Part shown: positions 59,641 through 64,000 of the stretch, piece after piece
Layout of the letters: each line of letters opens with the position of its first letter
How positions within the stretch are numbered: position 1 is the stretch's first letter
Assembly (NCBI GenBank): GCA_003508835.1
Contig: PUFA01000077.1
Location: 4,912,001 to 4,976,000 of the forward strand
Reading direction: 5' to 3'
Source: Eonycteris spelaea
Taxonomy: Eukaryota > Chordata > Mammalia > Chiroptera > Pteropodidae
DNA: 64,000 bases
Program-made: the position numbers and the translations under genes
Notes under the pieces: generated by a model
The model's input: the letters and a program-made list of their open reading frames with translations, nothing else
What the model was told of the DNA's origin: nothing
Database searches by the model: none

Positions 59641-60784
59641 TGCCAGAATATTAGAATATTCTCAGTAACTATTTGCTGAATAGCTTTGAACCCTCATGAC
59701 AAAATAGGCAGCAACTTTCCTTTCTGTCTAATAAAACATGTTGTATAAGAAGAGTAGAAAAGAACTTTAAAAACTGTTTTCCTGCCATTATGGAAAATGG
59801 TGAACTGGCATGCACTTAGGTAGATACAAAACCAGCCAGTACTAAGATAGCTAAGCTCATACTATTTCCTGTGTGGGTACAGCCAAAGGGGACATGGAAT
59901 GAGGTTGTCATAAAGGTAGAGGTTCCATCTATGCGGTGCTGCCAAAAATCTTGTTTTTCAATAAGAAAGGCATTCCTGTTTCCGTTGGTTCCGACAGTAG
60001 AGCAGATATAAGCCTTGCTGTTAGATTATATACTCCCAGCAGGGTTCTATAGGTTATTGGGAATCAGAACCATTTCCTTCCCCCTTGACCTTCTTATATT
60101 AACCAGAGGACAAGTGTTGGATAAGAGGGAGTGACAGCTGTCTCACTCTCCTAGTGCAGTGGTAAGTGATGTTCCTATCACTTTCACAAAGTGGTCTAGA
60201 CTTCCGTGTTGCATCTGGGAAAAGCTGAAGTTAGTTCAAATTAGGAGGGTCGGCATCTGGGACAGGCTACAGACATTAGTCCAAAAGAAATCTCTAAGAG
60301 GTCTTAGCTTACTAATCCCTTCTAAAGTAACTGCTCCACCATGCCCTCTTCTTGACCCCTAGCACTTTGTCCCCTGACCCTGCTTGATTTTCTAAATAGC
60401 ACAATGTACACTTTATGGCTACATAGACTTGTGCGTTCTCAAACATGTAATCCTGTACCAAAAAACAGGTTTCTGGCCCATAGTAGGCACTCAATAGTAC
60501 ATTCTGAATAACTAAGTTCATTTGGACTCAGGCAGTCACTGGACTGACAGAGCACAACGTCCTACCCCATATCTTTGCTGCAGTGAAGATATGCTGAGCT
60601 ATTTAGAGTACCTTTCGTCCAGCACTTTTTCCTTTTTTAAAAAACCAGTTCCATAATTTCTTGCTCAGCTATCTAAAGATAATGGTTGTGGGGGTGGTGG
60701 GTACCAGATCAGTTCTAGAAGACCTTTTGAAAACAAAGTTAGAAAAGGCAAATAGAAGAAAACTAAAACACTAACCTGAAAAGA

Positions 60785-61195
60785 TATATGTGCCTCTATG
60801 ACAATGGTAGCATTATTTCCAGGAGCTAAGATGTAAAAACACCTAAGTGTCCATCAATGAGTAAATGGGTTAAGATTGCTTGTATTGTGTGTGTGTGTGG
60901 GGGGGGGGGGGTAATGGAATATTCAGCCATAAAAATGAAATCTTGACATTTGTGACAGCATGGCTGGACCTCGAGGGCATTGTACCAAGTGAAATGAGTC
61001 AGAGAGAAAAGGAAAGATACTTTATGATATCTCTTATATGCAATCAAATAAATAGATAGATGATAGATAGATAAAAACCAGACTCATAGATACAAAGACT
61101 AGTGGTTGACAGAGGTGAGAAGGTTGGAGGTTGGAGAAATAGGTGAACAATTTTTATTGTTTTTAGCTTAAATAAATTGAATTTTAAAAATCGAC
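60785..61195 (+). mobile_element. L1 3' end, sense
   Basis: TAAGTGTCCATCAATGAGTAAATGG, GGAATATTCAGCCATAAAAATG, CATGGCTGGACCTCGAGGGCAT and AAGTGAAATGAGTCAGAGAG mark the ORF2 end; the 3' UTR follows to an A/T-rich end. Truncated. Confidence 0.85.
60884..60911. repeat. (GT)n followed by a 13-G run
   Basis: A GT repeat passing into 13 consecutive G, inside the L1 fragment. Such a G run is prone to sequencing error. Confidence 0.9.
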
Positions 61196-61259
61196 TATCC
61201 TATTATGATTAGAAATCATACTATCCTAGTATGATTTGCATATATACTCTGAAATAATA

Positions 61260-61450
61260 ATAATCAATATTTATTGAATACTTTTTACATATCAGGCACC
61301 TTGCTAAGCACTTTAAAACATTTCATTTAATCTTCACAGCAAACCTGGGAGGTACTATCTACCCCATTTTACAGATTAGAAAACCAAGGCTCAAGGCTCA
61401 GAGTAAAACACACACTGCTTAATGTTAGAGCTGATATTCACACCAAGGAT
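61260..61450 (-). mobile_element. MIR SINE
   Basis: ATTTATTGAATACTTTTTACATATCAGG, GCTAAGCACTTTAAAACA, CCCATTTTACAGATTAGAAAACC in antisense MIR order; one of the better copies. Confidence 0.6.
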
Positions 61451-62659
61451 TATTTGACCACTATACCTTATTAATCTTTTGATAAAAATATGCTTATTAA
61501 TGTGAGAGATGATATTAGTTTACTGCTCTAGACAGAAGCGATTTGCTCCATGTTTCTGGGAAATGGGGAAACTAAAGTTTGCTTTGTCAGGTATTCTTAA
61601 CTATCGTTTAGATTTTTTTCTATCGCCCAAAGTCCCAAATAATAGAAACCTAATGAGAATTAATTCGTCACTTGTTGAATCCTTTCTTAGGAATAAAATT
61701 GAGATTAACTTAATTGCTCTCCCTTGGGATAGTATAAATATCTAGCAGACTTCAGTTTCTTGTTTTAGAATTCAAAGAACACTTGATTGTGCTGGAAAAA
61801 ACTATCACAGTCCTTTTTGAAGAGCGGCATCCTTGGGGCAGCTAATAAGCCTCTACAGTGTAACTAAATGAACAATTATAAGAATCTACCCTCAAACATA
61901 AATTTCCCCAAGTATTTTTTTGCATTTTATTTTATTATTAGTGTCAAGTATACAGCACAATGGTTATCTCCAATTATTTTCAAAACAGACATTTCTCACC
62001 CCTTCTTCACTATATTATCAGAACATTAAGACTTTTTTCTTTTGCATTTTATCATTTTGGGCTAAGGTTTTTAAAATTTTTCAACATGACACTTCAAGGT
62101 AACTTGCAATTAAGCAACTGTTTTGCACACATGCACTATAGCTATCCGTACTAAATTAATTTCATAACTAGTCACAATTTTTTTCCTAACGGAAAATAAA
62201 GTCATAAGTAAAACCACAGTTTTGATTCTTTCTTACCTAATTTTGAAGTTTCAGGTAAAATTTAGAAACTCTAACTTTTCTCAGAAATCTATTCCTGTCA
62301 GTCAAATGCTAAGCAGTTCCTAGTAGTCATCTAGCAGAGACACCAAGCCAAGCTTGCAGGGTTAGGCAATAAGCAGTTGAAAGGCCTCATCACCGGAGAG
62401 CTGTGTCTGGATCCAGGGCTTTAGGATTCAGATTTCTCTTCATCTGCACTGCACTATCAACAGTGATCAATTTCTCCTAGGATGCCAATTCTCCCAAGTG
62501 CCCTATTGGTTCTTGAACTTCACCATCTAGACCCCATCGTCAAGGACAATGTGGCAAAGGGTAAAAGTAAGAAGACTCGACATGGAGTCTTAGTTCTATA
62601 TGTTCTTCCGCTGGCTCTTGGAACCCTCACTATAGGTCAGAACCCCACACAGCCATATG

Positions 62660-62765
62660 GACCACAATGCTAAGTCTCTTCATGAAATCTTCCCTGATCT
62701 CTCTCAAATAAATGTGATTCATCCTCTATTTAAGACTCCATAAAACTTGACTAATCCAGGTACAC
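62660..62765 (+). mobile_element. L2 LINE fragment
   Basis: CATGAAATCTTCCCTGATC with CATCCTCTATTTAAGACTCC, as in the L2 3' region. Confidence 0.4.
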
Positions 62766-62789
62766 AGCATGACCAGTTCAAGGGCATTA

Positions 62790-63005
62790 TAGTATTTACT
62801 ATTTCTTGGATTAAATTCCATCCACACCCCTTACCAACACTGTGACTGAGTAAATTGCTTAATCTCTCTGAGCAAGGCTCCTTTATTTATAAAGTCTTCT
62901 TTATTTATAGGTGGGGATGGGGGTAGGGGTGTTAGATAAAATGAATGTAAAGTGCTTAACTCAGTGCCCAAGACATATTAGACATGCGATAAACAGTAGC
63001 CATCA
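62790..63005 (+). mobile_element. MIR SINE fragment
   Basis: ACTGTGACTGAGTAAATTGCTTAATCTCTCTGAG, then AAAGTGCTTAACTCAGTGCCC and a CGATAAACAGTAG tail. Confidence 0.5.
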
Positions 63006-63009
63006 TTTT

Positions 63010-64000
63010 ACTTTTCTTATGGGCCAGATCATATTTTGCCTTACACTGTGGTTATTTGAAGACTGGGTATACTTTTTGTATAATGAATTCCATTAAAATG
63101 TGGAGTGCATCTTATTCCTTTTTTAAATCATCTGCAGCACAGATTATTTCAGAGGCATGCATTCATATCTATTTAAGTAATAAAATATTTAACAGTATGA
63201 CCTTGTTATACTTATTTTGACTCATCGGTAACATTTTTCCTAGATCATGAGCAATGCAGTATATGTGATGTCCACATAGATGGCATTCAAAATAGACTTG
63301 AATAACTTAAAGTGTATGCAATGGGATGTTACTTATTCTATGCAGAGGAAAAGATTAAAACCAAGTCGGGTGTGATAAAAGTCATTTTTCTATAGGGAGC
63401 TGTCCCGCCAATTCAGCTGTCATAGCAGCTGCCAATAGCTCTGTCCTTGTAGCCCCTTAGTGGAACACAGCCAGGGTGTGCAGGGATAAAAAAGAAAAAG
63501 TGAACCCAGAAAGGGACTGGAGGATTTACACTCTGTTCTCCAATTTCATTAACCCATTGCTTCCACATTAAAAGTCAAGAAGCTAACAATGAAACAAATT
63601 ACTTGCTCTTAGATTCGAAATGCAAGCTGTGTACTATAACTATGCCAAAAAGGATCGCCACTCCCTCAGTGACAATAGAAAATAAGTGAATCAGTGAAAA
63701 TAAATTGGTTTAAAAATTCAAGAAAAATATTTTAAAATAAATTTTAACTGGTAAGGAAACCATGTATGAGAAAGTATTCATGAAATTCAATATTGTGGGG
63801 TTATTCTATAGACTTAACAAAAATGATCGCCCAATCTGCCTTACTTTCTAGTAACAATTTCATATTAATTGCACAATTCCCGTTTCCCAGAAATGTGGCC
63901 GACTAAATATCATCTTTGCTTTGTAGTGACTTTAAATTTGATACTAGTTACCGATTTAACACCTTGAATTTTTGACAAGCTGCATAACTTTCTCTAGTAA
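63010..64000. other. Probable HAS2 intron 1 stretch, nothing assigned
   Basis: AT-rich. 63395-63520 is less AT-rich, but there is no CpG-rich block or promoter-like sequence, so HAS2 exon 1 is not seen before the window ends. Confidence 0.45.

Larger units (their letters stand above)
55611..64000 (-). other. Sequence 5' of the HAS2 start exon, probably intron 1 (partial)
   Basis: The AG acceptor just before the ATG shows that an upstream exon exists. In mammals HAS2 has a noncoding exon 1 roughly 10-12 kb upstream, which would put it beyond this window. I saw no GC-rich promoter-like block up to 64000. The segment contains MIR copies, a Tigger-type MITE, a tRNA-Gly half and an L1 3' end. Confidence 0.75.

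Noticed and set aside
63390..63520. HAS2 exon 1 or promoter
   Set aside because: No CpG-rich block, no clear donor, and the distance from exon 2 is shorter than expected for the gene.

Overview
The window is vertebrate nuclear DNA, AT-rich and gene-poor, with introns and dense mammalian interspersed repeats (MIR, L2, decayed L1, MaLR LTRs, MER5/MER20-type hAT and Tigger-type DNA transposons). No Alu, B1/B2, BovB or carnivore SINE was seen. Two clues point to a bat, probably a fruit bat (Pteropodidae). First, a SINE with a 5S rRNA-derived head, a target-site duplication and a poly(A) tail lies at 50838-51060; 5S-headed SINEs (the MEG group) are known from megabats. Second, the L1 3' ends resemble those I remember from bat genomes. 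All L1 copies are broken, which fits the reported loss of L1 activity in megabats. The species call is an inference.

One protein-coding gene is present: HAS2 (hyaluronan synthase 2) on the minus strand. Three coding exons are visible: 54984-55610 (residues 1-209), 45401-45502 (210-243) and 43024-43953 (244-552 plus stop). Together they give the full 552-residue protein with canonical splice sites and no frame break. The 3' UTR runs to a poly(A) signal at 41064-41069. The noncoding first exon and promoter were not found and probably lie beyond position 64000, so 55611-64000 is taken as part of intron 1.

Layout: 1-41040 is the gene desert 3' of HAS2, made of repeats and unassigned unique DNA; 41045-43023 is the 3' UTR; 43024-55610 holds the coding exons with introns of 1,447 and 9,481 bp; 55611-64000 is upstream and intronic. 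Points of interest are the 5S-derived SINE in intron 2, a retrotransposed 5' half of tRNA-Gly with near-perfect target-site duplications at 56794-56858, a three-copy tandem array at about 14331-14858, a perfect 51-bp duplication at 23668-23788, a 16-bp perfect hairpin at 59313-59356 and two LTR-like segments at 17316-18425. No CRISPR, operon or prokaryotic system is present, and I found no wholly new gene system.
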